A stretch of DNA of 64,000 nt. Source: Symbiodinium natans. Lineage: Eukaryota > Sar > Dinophyceae > Suessiales > Symbiodiniaceae. The stretch covers positions 455,717 to 519,716 of the forward strand of contig CAJNDS010002073.1 of the NCBI GenBank assembly GCA_905221605.1, in the 5' to 3' direction. The position numbers and the translations under genes are program-made. Each line of letters starts with the position of its first letter. Within the stretch, counting starts at the first letter, position 1. Below, piece by piece: positions 42,012 to 49,877 of the stretch. A model generated the notes under the pieces. That model searched no databases. It saw only the letters and a list, made by a program, of their open reading frames with translations, and was not told the origin of the DNA.

Positions 42012-42656
42012 ATGGGATGTATAATAGTCAGAATATTAGATACTAAAAAGTTTGAACTTTATCACAAAATCAAAATCCTTAATAGTGATTTAATTGTAAA
42101 GGGAAATACATATATCAAGAACTGTAATTGTTATTGTAACACAAAGGAAATCTCAAAGAATGGTATTATTAATTATAATGTTGATACACTTATTATGTCA
42201 TACTTTAACTGTTCTAAATGTTGTAATATCAGAAGAGCTGTTCATAATCAAACTTATCCCGAAGGAACTCTGGAAAGCAGAGTTGATGAAGTGTTAAATA
42301 ATGTGTTTCTATTACTAACAAGTCTCTGTGAGTTTTATGATTATGAGAATAGTAAAGTCATTTATGATACATTTGTTTTACCGGTTCTTAATAAACTTGA
42401 TACGGCAATGATTAATAACATTTATTTTAATTATAATGATGAATTGCATAAAAAGCTACTGAATACGTATAGTAGCAATAGTTTATACAAGTTTAAGAAT
42501 GAAATTGACTGGCTAATAAGACCATTTATAATGGAATTTTTCTTTGGTCGTATTTGGTTCAATATTATAGATGGCACTGAAAACTATAAAACATTTAAGC
42601 ACATACTTTGGAATGGGTTTGACACTGAACTGGTGTTATCTAATTTATCAAGTTGA
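42012..42656 (+). CDS. Conserved-looking protein of unknown function
   Basis: A 214-residue protein from the ATG at 42,012 (MGCIIVRILDTKKFELYH). A frame start at 42,003 would need TTG. It contains a Cys-rich patch (NCNCYCNTKE and FNCSKCCNIRR, at about residues 37-75) that may bind zinc, followed by a mainly helical C-terminal half rich in Asn, Tyr, Phe and Leu. The MGC start could be lipid-modified, but position 6 does not fit the myristoylation rule well. It ends 11 bases from the convergent ATPase gene. Not recognised. Confidence 0.65.
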   Translation: MGCIIVRILDTKKFELYHKIKILNSDLIVKGNTYIKNCNCYCNTKEISKNGIINYNVDTLIMSYFNCSKCCNIRRAVHNQTYPEGTLESRVDEVLNNVFLLLTSLCEFYDYENSKVIYDTFVLPVLNKLDTAMINNIYFNYNDELHKKLLNTYSSNSLYKFKNEIDWLIRPFIMEFFFGRIWFNIIDGTENYKTFKHILWNGFDTELVLSNLSS

Positions 42657-42667
42657 TAACCATGTTG

Positions 42668-43426
42668 TTAATCTAATTCAAAGCGTTGTTCAAAGTTAAT
42701 GAAGAACATATTACTAACATCTTTAGCGTTGGTGTTTATGTAGAAGAACGAGTAAGGAGCAAAATTCACGGCTTTCTGATACATTTCGTATAATGTGCTT
42801 TTATCCACCAACGCGGAATTCTCTTCCAAAAATGCATTGACCTCGTTCATATTCTTCAGTCTAAAAATAAACAAAGCAGATGCGTTTAACCTAATGATCG
42901 GGGCCAAGACATTATATTTCTGAGTGGATAAAATACATGAGATGGCATTATGACGACCTCTCGTAAATAATCCGTGTAACAAGCTTGAGTATCTTACAAA
43001 TTTGGGATCGTCGGCGAAATCATCCACCACTAACAGAATGCTAAACAGATCCTTTTGTTTGTTCTTCTTCTGAAAATCAATTACTCTATGTTGAGTGTCT
43101 ATGATCTTCTTTAGCGCTACCGGATCGTATTCCTCGTAGTAAAGCTGTTCTTTTTCGGCATCCACCTTCATTACGTCGCTTATGTATTTCTTTACTGCCG
43201 ACCATGTGTCATCCACATGAACACTGGGCGAGAAGATGTATATTCTCTCAAAGGATCCTCTGTAAATTTTTAATATTAAGTTCTGGATCAATACTGTTTT
43301 ACCGCCTGTTGAAGAAGCTACGCATAACATCCGCGCGGGTAGCTTCGGCATCATGTCAAACTTGCTGTTTTTATATTTATATTCGGGTATGTCTATCGGT
43401 TCTACTTTAGGTATTTCTTCACTCAT
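42668..43426 (-). CDS. A32-like genome-packaging ATPase
   Basis: A 252-residue P-loop ATPase of the FtsK/HerA superfamily, A32-like branch, that pumps viral DNA into preformed capsids. Walker A is ASSTGGKT at residues 37-44, with Ala replacing the usual first Gly. Walker B is ILLVVDDF (130-137) with D135-D136. A sensor-like segment ISCILSTQKYNVL follows. Length and motif spacing are normal for Polintons and PLVs. The start codon faces that of a small rightward gene across 32 bases. It is one of the hallmark proteins that define the element. Confidence 0.93.
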   Translation of the reverse strand: MSEEIPKVEPIDIPEYKYKNSKFDMMPKLPARMLCVASSTGGKTVLIQNLILKIYRGSFERIYIFSPSVHVDDTWSAVKKYISDVMKVDAEKEQLYYEEYDPVALKKIIDTQHRVIDFQKKNKQKDLFSILLVVDDFADDPKFVRYSSLLHGLFTRGRHNAISCILSTQKYNVLAPIIRLNASALFIFRLKNMNEVNAFLEENSALVDKSTLYEMYQKAVNFAPYSFFYINTNAKDVSNMFFINFEQRFELD

Positions 43427-43458
43427 TAACTAATAAGAGAAAAATATCTTTTAATATA
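43427..43458. promoter_or_regulatory. Divergent promoter region, ATPase / 48-aa gene
   Basis: Thirty-two bases between outward-facing ATG codons, containing AAAAATATCTTTTAATATAA. Such a short shared spacer must carry start signals for both directions. Confidence 0.5.
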
Positions 43459-43605
43459 ATGGATAAGTATTTAGAAACGATAGAGGAGATTGAAGAAATT
43501 GAGAAGATTGTAATACAAGATACCAAGCTTAAAAGATGTTGCACCGCTTCTCTAGAATTGCTTAAGGCAGTTCTTGAGTATTTAAAAAAATCTAAGCAAG
43601 GTTAA
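43459..43605 (+). CDS. 48-residue acidic/basic helical protein
   Basis: A short frame starting MDKYLETIEEIEEIEKIVIQ and ending YLKKSKQG, with a CC pair in the middle. It is predicted wholly helical with a heptad-like pattern. Its TAA overlaps the next gene's ATG by one base (TAATG), a linkage that supports it being real and co-expressed. Unknown function. Confidence 0.6.
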   Translation: MDKYLETIEEIEEIEKIVIQDTKLKRCCTASLELLKAVLEYLKKSKQG

Positions 43606-43961
43606 TGAGCGATAATAAATCAAACGAAGGTGGCTTCCACTTAAACACGGATGGATTAAACTGTTTGCCTTGTAAGTGTAGGAAGAAGACTTTTCACAAA
43701 GAGACTAAGATAAACACCGAAGGTAAAACAATCATTGAAGATAGGAGTTCTTGGAAGGTTGGAGGTAGAGGAGTTACCCCCGATGAAAATGAAATATTTA
43801 AAACTAACGCGCAAGATAATGAAGGTGTTGATACGGTTACCACCGGATGGGGATCAAGAAAGCCCACCCCAGAAGAGAGGTTAGAAAAAGTGGAGGAGGA
43901 TGTTGAAAGGATAGACAAAGATGTAACTATATTGAAGAATAATCTAAATATGATGGATTAA
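43605..43961 (+). CDS. Unknown protein with Cys motif and coiled-coil tail
   Basis: A 118-residue protein. CLPCKC at residues 20-25 may bind metal. The middle is Gly/Thr-rich and polar. The C-terminal 30 residues (EERLEKVEEDVERIDKDVTI) form a strong coiled coil, which suggests an oligomeric virion or scaffold protein. It overlaps the preceding 48-aa gene by one base. Confidence 0.7.
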   Translation: MSDNKSNEGGFHLNTDGLNCLPCKCRKKTFHKETKINTEGKTIIEDRSSWKVGGRGVTPDENEIFKTNAQDNEGVDTVTTGWGSRKPTPEERLEKVEEDVERIDKDVTILKNNLNMMD

Positions 43962-44199
43962 AAAATCTAGTTTATATTGACAGTGTATAGTTCCCCCTGC
44001 CCAGACGCTCGTGAGAGACTCGCGAGACTTCGCGACATCTAGAAGGTCCCATTGCTCCCGTGTGATGAACAGTTTCATAAGCACACCATAAGAGTGTGGA
44101 AATGATATGAATTCGTAATTAGTTTCATTAAATCTTAAGGAAAAAATCTTGTTATAAATAGTTGTATTTATAACAATATTCTAACATATAATATTAAGA
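43962..44199 (+). promoter_or_regulatory. Intergenic region with GC-rich patch
   Basis: The longest gap in the AT-rich core of the element. A GC-rich patch (43,992-44,060) contains the palindrome CTCGCGAG and neighbouring CGCGA words, unlike the AT-rich surroundings. It is followed by an AT-rich stretch with GTTATAAATAG close upstream of the next gene, a TATA-like promoter candidate. It could be a regulatory site or a replication-related element. Confidence 0.45.
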
Positions 44200-44418
44200 A
44201 TGCCAGTAAGAGTAAATAAGATATTAGTTGATTTTGACCCATATACTGAAACAGTTGATGTTGTTACCAGGAAGTGTTATCGTTGTAAGCAAGTCAAAGA
44301 CATAGATTGTTTCAAACGAGTGTATGTAGTTAGTAAGAAACATTACAATAATTGTTCTGTTAAATACACTGTGACCTGTTCTGAATGCTTAGATAATGCC
44401 CATAAGGCAAACTATTAA
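44200..44418 (+). CDS. Small C4 zinc-ribbon-like protein
   Basis: A 72-residue protein with CYRCK (residues about 26-30) and TCSECLDNAH (about 60-69), a two-knuckle C4 site as in small viral zinc ribbons. Its last 59 bases overlap the 3' end of the polymerase gene on the opposite strand. Function unknown; a nucleic-acid-binding role would be typical of the motif. Confidence 0.7.
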   Translation: MPVRVNKILVDFDPYTETVDVVTRKCYRCKQVKDIDCFKRVYVVSKKHYNNCSVKYTVTCSECLDNAHKANY

Positions 44419-47400
44419 CGCTATCTATATAATATCTCTTATTGTCAAAGCTTGACAGTGCTTGTTTCACTTGATTTATTGTATAAATGTTATGATTTTT
44501 ACTCCTTATACTGTTAAACTCAACTTTATCGGATCTGTTTTCCTTCAGTGTCTCTTCATATTGTTTATAATTCAGTTCTTTCTTGACTTTGTGCTTCACT
44601 ATTCCCTTTGATTTTTTCTCTTCCTTCTCTTGGTTATACACCTTAAAAGCATACGATTTAGGCTTTAACCCTATGAAGTGGGTTATTATCTTGCCGTCGC
44701 ATTCATCTTTAAATTTCCCTAATACTTTCTTGTTAGTAGGATCATAACATTTATGGCTCTTGTCATAACCGCTGAAGTCCATCTGGTCGCCGATCTCCTT
44801 TAAATCGTCATAGACATCTTCCGTTTTAATATGGACTACGAAGCTGTCTGTGTCAGTGTATGCCAACCTGACCTTTTCATTATATTTCTCTTTAAGAACA
44901 TCGTAATAAAACGAATACATATGCAACTTACTAAGATCTAAAATGCTCATACCGACATATATAGGCTTGTTTAGCTTGACAGTAGCTTTTAATTTCTCTA
45001 CCCCAACAAGGTTTTCATTAATTATGTGCCTGTGCTTGAAGGTCGGTTTATTTACACATTTTTGGTATCTCTCGGGTGTATCTACCAGTTCAAAGTCAAT
45101 GTGTTCTCTTACATTTTCCATAGTTTTTCCGTAACAAGCGTTGTTCATTAATTTATACATATCCTTCTCAAAGTCCGATGTGGCCTTTTTTCTCTTCTCA
45201 GTGTTGAAGTCAATCCAAGGCTTTAACCATTCTTTTTGTTTGAATGATATCACCTTATTAACTTTCTTGAGTTTCATACCCTGTTGTAAATAATATTTTA
45301 AGATGTTGATGTGCAGAACATAATTAGATTTATCCCTTACATTTAAGATTAGCTTATTTGTTTGTTCATCTTTGGGTTCCTTGCCTTGGTGGTAGGCTTT
45401 ATATGTTTCTTTCTGCTTCTCGCTTAACATATCGGCTGTCACATTCATAATCTCGGGTGCCAGTGGGTAGTCAATGTGTTTGTCGTGCAGTTCTTTAGGA
45501 TACTCCAGATCAACATCAAGAATATAGCCTTGCTCATTGTTATCATAATTCAGTATCTCGTCAGATGTTATATCGGAACTGTTTATAAATTTTATGTCTT
45601 TATAAGGTAACTTCATTGACATAGCCAAGCCATATAAATTGTTAGCGTCTAAGTATAAAATGTAAGATGATTGTTTTTCTTTGTCATATAAATCTGTCAT
45701 ATACTTGTTGTTGGCTTCTACTTTTCTGACAGACACCTGCGTCATACCACCTCTTAAGCCTCTCTCAATCATTTTATAAATCTCCTCGTCGTGGATCAGA
45801 TCTAGTTGTATTCCTGTTCTTAATAGCATAGCATCCCAACTAAAATTAGGAAGTGTTATATAATGGGCTGGGTCAAGCTGATAATCTTCTAAACATTTCT
45901 TTCTGAAGTTCTCAAAGACATCCGTCAATAATAAAACATCTGTCTGAAGATATAAGTCGTGATATTGTCCTAGGTTTTTTATTTTAAAGTGGCCCCATAT
46001 CTTAAGTGCCCTTTCGTATTCGGTGTCTTTGATCCCCTCCTCTGTTAGCTTACTGTAAAAGGCTTCTTTACTTGGTAGCTGTGTATCATTAAATTTGTTG
46101 AAGTCGGTAAAGTAGTCGTAAGGATAAACGCCCTTGTCTGTTAAAAGATCCAAGTCTTCATCGTTGGTTACATATACGCTTTTCTTACTGTTGTAGAAAT
46201 TATTCTGCCAGTTCTCCCTCTTCTCATTATCCTCATACTTAGTTAGCTTAACAAGCTTGTCTAAAGAAGACGATAAGAAGCTGAAGCTGTCCTTAAACTC
46301 AAGTTGATTAATTGAGAAAGTAATGAATTTTTCGCTGTTCTGTGCTATTACATTTATTTTATCTTTGTCTGCGTTTAGCTTCTCCATGTGTGCTATTATT
46401 AAGTGGGCGTCGTAGTTCTTAAGGTTATGAAAGAAGACCGGGATCTTGAAATATTTGAAACAATAATCCAAGTTACACTTGTTGTGTGCCGCTCCTCTAT
46501 ATGCACCTGTGAAGTGACAGTGGTCGGCCACCTTCGTTTTAGCCGGGTCGTTGTTGTCAAACTTGCCATTGCATAAGAAACAATGCTTGGCCTTCTTGTG
46601 TTCTTCTTTTTGTTTCGCTGACCATTGTATTGGTTTATTTTCTTTCATTTTTTCCATAATTTCGTTCTTGATCTTGTTTATTGTTATACAGAACCTTTCC
46701 ATACAATCTTCGCCCCTGTATAAATAAGGCGTTGCTTCGTTGGTTATGCTATTAACAACATTTAACATAAAACCACAAGGTTGGTGATGCTGATACGATC
46801 CTTTGATGCCTTCAGTTGTTGGTGTTGTCAGACACTCAAAGTCGCCATATATGACATAAGGACATTTTAATTTTTTGTAGTGATTTTTGAAGAACATCTT
46901 TTCGTCTTCCTTCGGCATCTTCGTTTGTTGAACTTTGTTCGCCATACATCCATCCAACAAGTGTTTATTTAATAAAGTCTCTTTATTAAATCCCCACTGA
47001 CAATAACGACAATGAAATAATTTCTCCTTGTGCTTGTTGGTTTGTGCTCCCATTAGCTTGTTATAGTCTTTTATTAAAACATAATGATTATAATTGTCTC
47101 GTTCTAAAAGCAATAAATTAATGTGACACGATGGTTTCTGAATATTCGTTATCCTATCAACTACAATGGTGTTTGTTCCGTTTGGGTCAATGGCATAAAC
47201 ATTCACTGATATGGTATTTTTATTAATTTCTTCAAAGTGGTCTATGTCTGAAAGCGTAGCTGGAAATTCAACATCATCCCAATTGATTATCCCGTCCTTT
47301 AAGCTTCTATAATGATACATTCTATCGGGGTGGTCTTTCTTCATTATCTCATAAAACTTTGCTTGAACACAATATTTGAAACACAACTCGTCGTCATTCT

Positions 47401-48124
47401 TAATATTAATACAAGCCTTTTTATTTGCTATCCACTTGGGTAGCTCAATATATTTACCTGCCCTTGTTGGGTTGTATCTGTCATAATGTATGGTGATCTT
47501 TTCAATCTTCTTTATTTGGTAGCCCGACTTTTTCAGTTGTGAGTTCTCAATCTTTATTTCTATGTCGGATGCCATATTGTCTATTGTTGTTTTTAGTTCT
47601 TCATGGTTGTTGATCGTATAAATTCTACTAGGTATTCTGTGTATTTGCGGTTCTTCGTGTTCTGGGTGTCTAAAAGAAATATCTACATCTACTCTGATTT
47701 TCATATTGTTGTTTCGCGTTAAAAACTCTTTCAGTCTCGGTTCTTGGTATTTTAAATATGATAATCCCTTGTATCCTTGTAGGTTAATATTGGTAATTGA
47801 GTATGAGTTGGCATATCGTTTAAATGCGCTTCGTTCTTCTGTAATGTTGGCTTTCTGTGTTATTGCATATTTCTTTAAAGCCTTTCTCACTGCTATGCCT
47901 TTGGTAGCACGTTTTAAAATGTTGTATCGTTTAAAATCCTGTGTTTTAGCTATTTGTTCTAGTTTTGTTTTTAGTTTGGTGGCTATGGGCTTCTCCCTAT
48001 TATAATAATATTCTCTGTCATTTATTATAACCTTCTTGTATGTTTTATTCCCTTGCGTTTTAATGTTGCCCGTGCCACTGCTTAATACATATTCTAACAC
48101 ATTTCGTAATTCCCCTTGCTCCAT
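44360..48124 (-). CDS. pPolB: Protein-primed family B DNA polymerase
   Basis: Replicates the linear viral genome using a protein primer. Read from the second ATG (48,124) it has 1,254 residues; from the first ATG (48,211) 1,283. I prefer the second because the extra codons lie in a 79-bp repeat that is purely upstream sequence at the neighbouring gene. Motifs, in 1,283 numbering: zinc knuckle C401/C404; exonuclease I YGDFE (D457, E459); a C544/C547 plus H564-H566-C579 zinc or HNH-like insertion typical of Polinton polymerases; exonuclease II NLKNYDAHL (D601); exonuclease III YLQTDVLLLTD (D758); palm motif A YLDANNLYG (D855); motif B LMNNACYGK (1021-1029); motif C YTDTDS (1118-1123). All catalytic residues are present. 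The N-terminal 400 residues may contain the terminal protein. Confidence 0.96.
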   Translation of the reverse strand: MEQGELRNVLEYVLSSGTGNIKTQGNKTYKKVIINDREYYYNREKPIATKLKTKLEQIAKTQDFKRYNILKRATKGIAVRKALKKYAITQKANITEERSAFKRYANSYSITNINLQGYKGLSYLKYQEPRLKEFLTRNNNMKIRVDVDISFRHPEHEEPQIHRIPSRIYTINNHEELKTTIDNMASDIEIKIENSQLKKSGYQIKKIEKITIHYDRYNPTRAGKYIELPKWIANKKACINIKNDDELCFKYCVQAKFYEIMKKDHPDRMYHYRSLKDGIINWDDVEFPATLSDIDHFEEINKNTISVNVYAIDPNGTNTIVVDRITNIQKPSCHINLLLLERDNYNHYVLIKDYNKLMGAQTNKHKEKLFHCRYCQWGFNKETLLNKHLLDGCMANKVQQTKMPKEDEKMFFKNHYKKLKCPYVIYGDFECLTTPTTEGIKGSYQHHQPCGFMLNVVNSITNEATPYLYRGEDCMERFCITINKIKNEIMEKMKENKPIQWSAKQKEEHKKAKHCFLCNGKFDNNDPAKTKVADHCHFTGAYRGAAHNKCNLDYCFKYFKIPVFFHNLKNYDAHLIIAHMEKLNADKDKINVIAQNSEKFITFSINQLEFKDSFSFLSSSLDKLVKLTKYEDNEKRENWQNNFYNSKKSVYVTNDEDLDLLTDKGVYPYDYFTDFNKFNDTQLPSKEAFYSKLTEEGIKDTEYERALKIWGHFKIKNLGQYHDLYLQTDVLLLTDVFENFRKKCLEDYQLDPAHYITLPNFSWDAMLLRTGIQLDLIHDEEIYKMIERGLRGGMTQVSVRKVEANNKYMTDLYDKEKQSSYILYLDANNLYGLAMSMKLPYKDIKFINSSDITSDEILNYDNNEQGYILDVDLEYPKELHDKHIDYPLAPEIMNVTADMLSEKQKETYKAYHQGKEPKDEQTNKLILNVRDKSNYVLHINILKYYLQQGMKLKKVNKVISFKQKEWLKPWIDFNTEKRKKATSDFEKDMYKLMNNACYGKTMENVREHIDFELVDTPERYQKCVNKPTFKHRHIINENLVGVEKLKATVKLNKPIYVGMSILDLSKLHMYSFYYDVLKEKYNEKVRLAYTDTDSFVVHIKTEDVYDDLKEIGDQMDFSGYDKSHKCYDPTNKKVLGKFKDECDGKIITHFIGLKPKSYAFKVYNQEKEEKKSKGIVKHKVKKELNYKQYEETLKENRSDKVEFNSIRSKNHNIYTINQVKQALSSFDNKRYYIDSVNSLPYGHYLSIQNRSQCI

Positions 48125-48130
48125 ATAAAT

Positions 48131-48209
48131 ATAAGTCGTTTTTTCTTTAAGTATTTTTTGGGTAGGGGTTTGCGTTGGCGTTTTGAGTTTGTTGGTTTGG
48201 GGTTGTAAC
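48131..48209 (-). promoter_or_regulatory. 79-bp upstream repeat, polymerase copy
   Basis: Nearly the same 79 bases recur at 48,635-48,713. Shared words, plus-strand sense, include TTTGGGTAGGGGTTTGCGT and TTGGGGTTGTAAC. It ends 6 bases before the polymerase's second ATG. The repeat is interpreted as a shared promoter or leader. Confidence 0.6.
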
Positions 48210-48264
48210 ATAAAACATTCATTTTATTAAAAAGTTAATAAAGTGAATGTTAATAACTAAATGT

Positions 48265-48621
48265 TTAAAAATATTTGTTGTAAATATGAATAGTCTTTTC
48301 TGTTATTTTCTCTATTTCATCGTTTATTTTACTCCCTTTCTCTTCTAAATTCATTATTTGTGTTCTTATTCTGCGTTTGTCTCCTGAACCTTTAGTTATG
48401 CGCCTTTCCTCCTGTAATTTGTCTATTCTATAACCTATGTCATCCATTTCTAAAAACAATGCGCATCTTTTACAAGCATTCATTTTACAAATGTTTAAAC
48501 AAACAGGTTCTGGTAAAAACTTCATCAGACGACCTAAATTTTTCGCCTTAAACTTGCATATATAACAGTTTTCAATTGCTTCCTTATATACATCATCAGA
48601 CCCTGTATCACTATCCGCCAT
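48265..48621 (-). CDS. Cys-rich protein with coiled-coil C-terminus
   Basis: A 118-residue protein. CYICKFK, CLNICKMNACKRC (residues about 19-53) give five or six cysteines for one or two zinc sites. The remainder is a charged helix (IDKLQEERRITK; INDEIEKITEK). Its ATG is preceded by the same 79-bp repeat that precedes the polymerase gene, so the two are probably expressed at the same stage; an early replication-associated role follows by inference. Confidence 0.75.
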   Translation of the reverse strand: MADSDTGSDDVYKEAIENCYICKFKAKNLGRLMKFLPEPVCLNICKMNACKRCALFLEMDDIGYRIDKLQEERRITKGSGDKRRIRTQIMNLEEKGSKINDEIEKITEKTIHIYNKYF

Positions 48622-48634
48622 TCTCTCTCAATAT

Positions 48635-48713
48635 ATAAGGTGGCTTTTCTTTAAGTACTTTTTGGGTAGGGGTTTGCGTCGGAGCTTTGGGTTTGTTGGC
48701 TTGGGGTTGTAAC
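48635..48713 (-). promoter_or_regulatory. 79-bp upstream repeat, copy before the 118-aa gene
   Basis: Same length as the copy at 48,131-48,209, with roughly ten differences. It lies 13 bases upstream of the ATG at 48,621, in clearly non-coding sequence, which supports a promoter role for both copies. Confidence 0.6.
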
Positions 48714-48714
48714 G

Positions 48715-48976
48715 TTTCCCTCGGGTTGGTGTTTCAAAAGTACCTCCTTTATAAATACGATTTTCAAAATTGATGTTTTTTATTTTTTCGCTTGTTTTTG
48801 TCAGTGTTTTCCCATGTTTTTTCGGGCGTTTTTGCTTTCTTGTTGGTTTTGGTTGTGATTTTTCCCTCGGATAGGTGTTTTTAGTCCGTCCTCTATAATC
48901 AGTATTTTGAAAATTGATGTTTTTATTTGTTTCGCTTGTTTTTGTCAGTGTTTTCCCATGTTTTTGTGGGTGTTTT
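48715..48976. repeat. Tandem duplication, about 146-bp period
   Basis: Two units (48,715 to about 48,832 and 48,861 to about 48,976) share TTTCCCTCGG, AAAATTGATGTTTTT and CGCTTGTTTTTGTCAGTGTT plus TTCCCATGTTTTT. No open frame runs through them. Position upstream of the leftward replication genes suggests regulatory sequence. Confidence 0.75.
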
Positions 48977-49877
48977 GTTTTCCGTGTGTGGTTGCGTGAA
49001 GGGTGGTTTGTGCGAACCTAGGGCCAAGGCGGACAGAAGAAAAAGTCGCTAGACTTTAAAAAATAGTGGCGTTTTTACCTCTAACGCCTGAAAAGGCGAA
49101 GTAAAAACAAAAATCCTAAACCCTAAATCCTAAACCCTAAATACTAAACCGAAAGAACTAAACCGAAAGTCCTAAACCCTACAGCCCTAAATCCTAAACC
49201 GAAAGACCCGAAAGTCCCGAAAGTCCTAAACCCTACAACCCTAAACCCTAACGCAGACGAACTGAGGGCGGAGCAGAACCACTAAACTAAATAACCCTAA
49301 ACCCTAAACCCTGGACGAAGACACTCTGAGGACATCGCAATGCTTAAACTGTCGGATTTCCCTGTCCGCTTTAGTTCTGAGATGGTTGTGTGCTCAACTC
49401 TCTGAGCCGATCCTTTTCCCGAAATTTCGGGAACTATCCTAAAACCCTTAAGAGACACGAACCTTCAAGAAGTCATCGGCGTCAATGATGTTCTGGTTCA
49501 GCTTCACCTGTCATGATGTTTTTGGCATCTGTTAAAAGAACGCTGGTGATGACACTGATGCTGACAACTGCTTAACATACTGCTTCGGCTGTTTCTTTGC
49601 GCGGTTGTGCTCTCGGTCTGGCTTCTATGGCGTACGACGGCACTGACAAGTCAAGCTGAACATCGCCAAGCCTAGCAAGGAAATCGCCACTGTGATTTCG
49701 GACACGCTGTGGTCAAAATAGGTGTTCGGATTTCCTATGAAAATTTCCTATTTTACAGGGGGTTTAGGATTGTAGTGCGTGAGGAAATCGGAGGTGGCAA
49801 TCCTTACCGTGCTCTTCCAAAATCGGCTTCTGGATTTCGTGAAGCCTAGGCAGTAAATCAGGCACAAGATTTCCTGC
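48977..49877. other. Transition from AT-rich viral DNA to host-like DNA inside the element
   Basis: Composition changes from T-rich to balanced or GC-richer at about 49,000. At 49,111-49,312 there are degenerate CCCTAAA / CCTAAAT / CCGAAAG heptamers like those of the host. From 49,313 to 49,877 there is unique sequence without a recognisable gene, including the 3' flank of the 494-aa gene. Confidence 0.65.
49111..49312. repeat. Telomere-like heptamers within the provirus
   Basis: Words such as CCTAAACCCTAAAT, CCGAAAGTCCTAAACC and ACCCTAAACCCT recur over about 200 bases. They match the dispersed host repeat and are the only such repeats found between the two terminal repeats. Confidence 0.8.
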
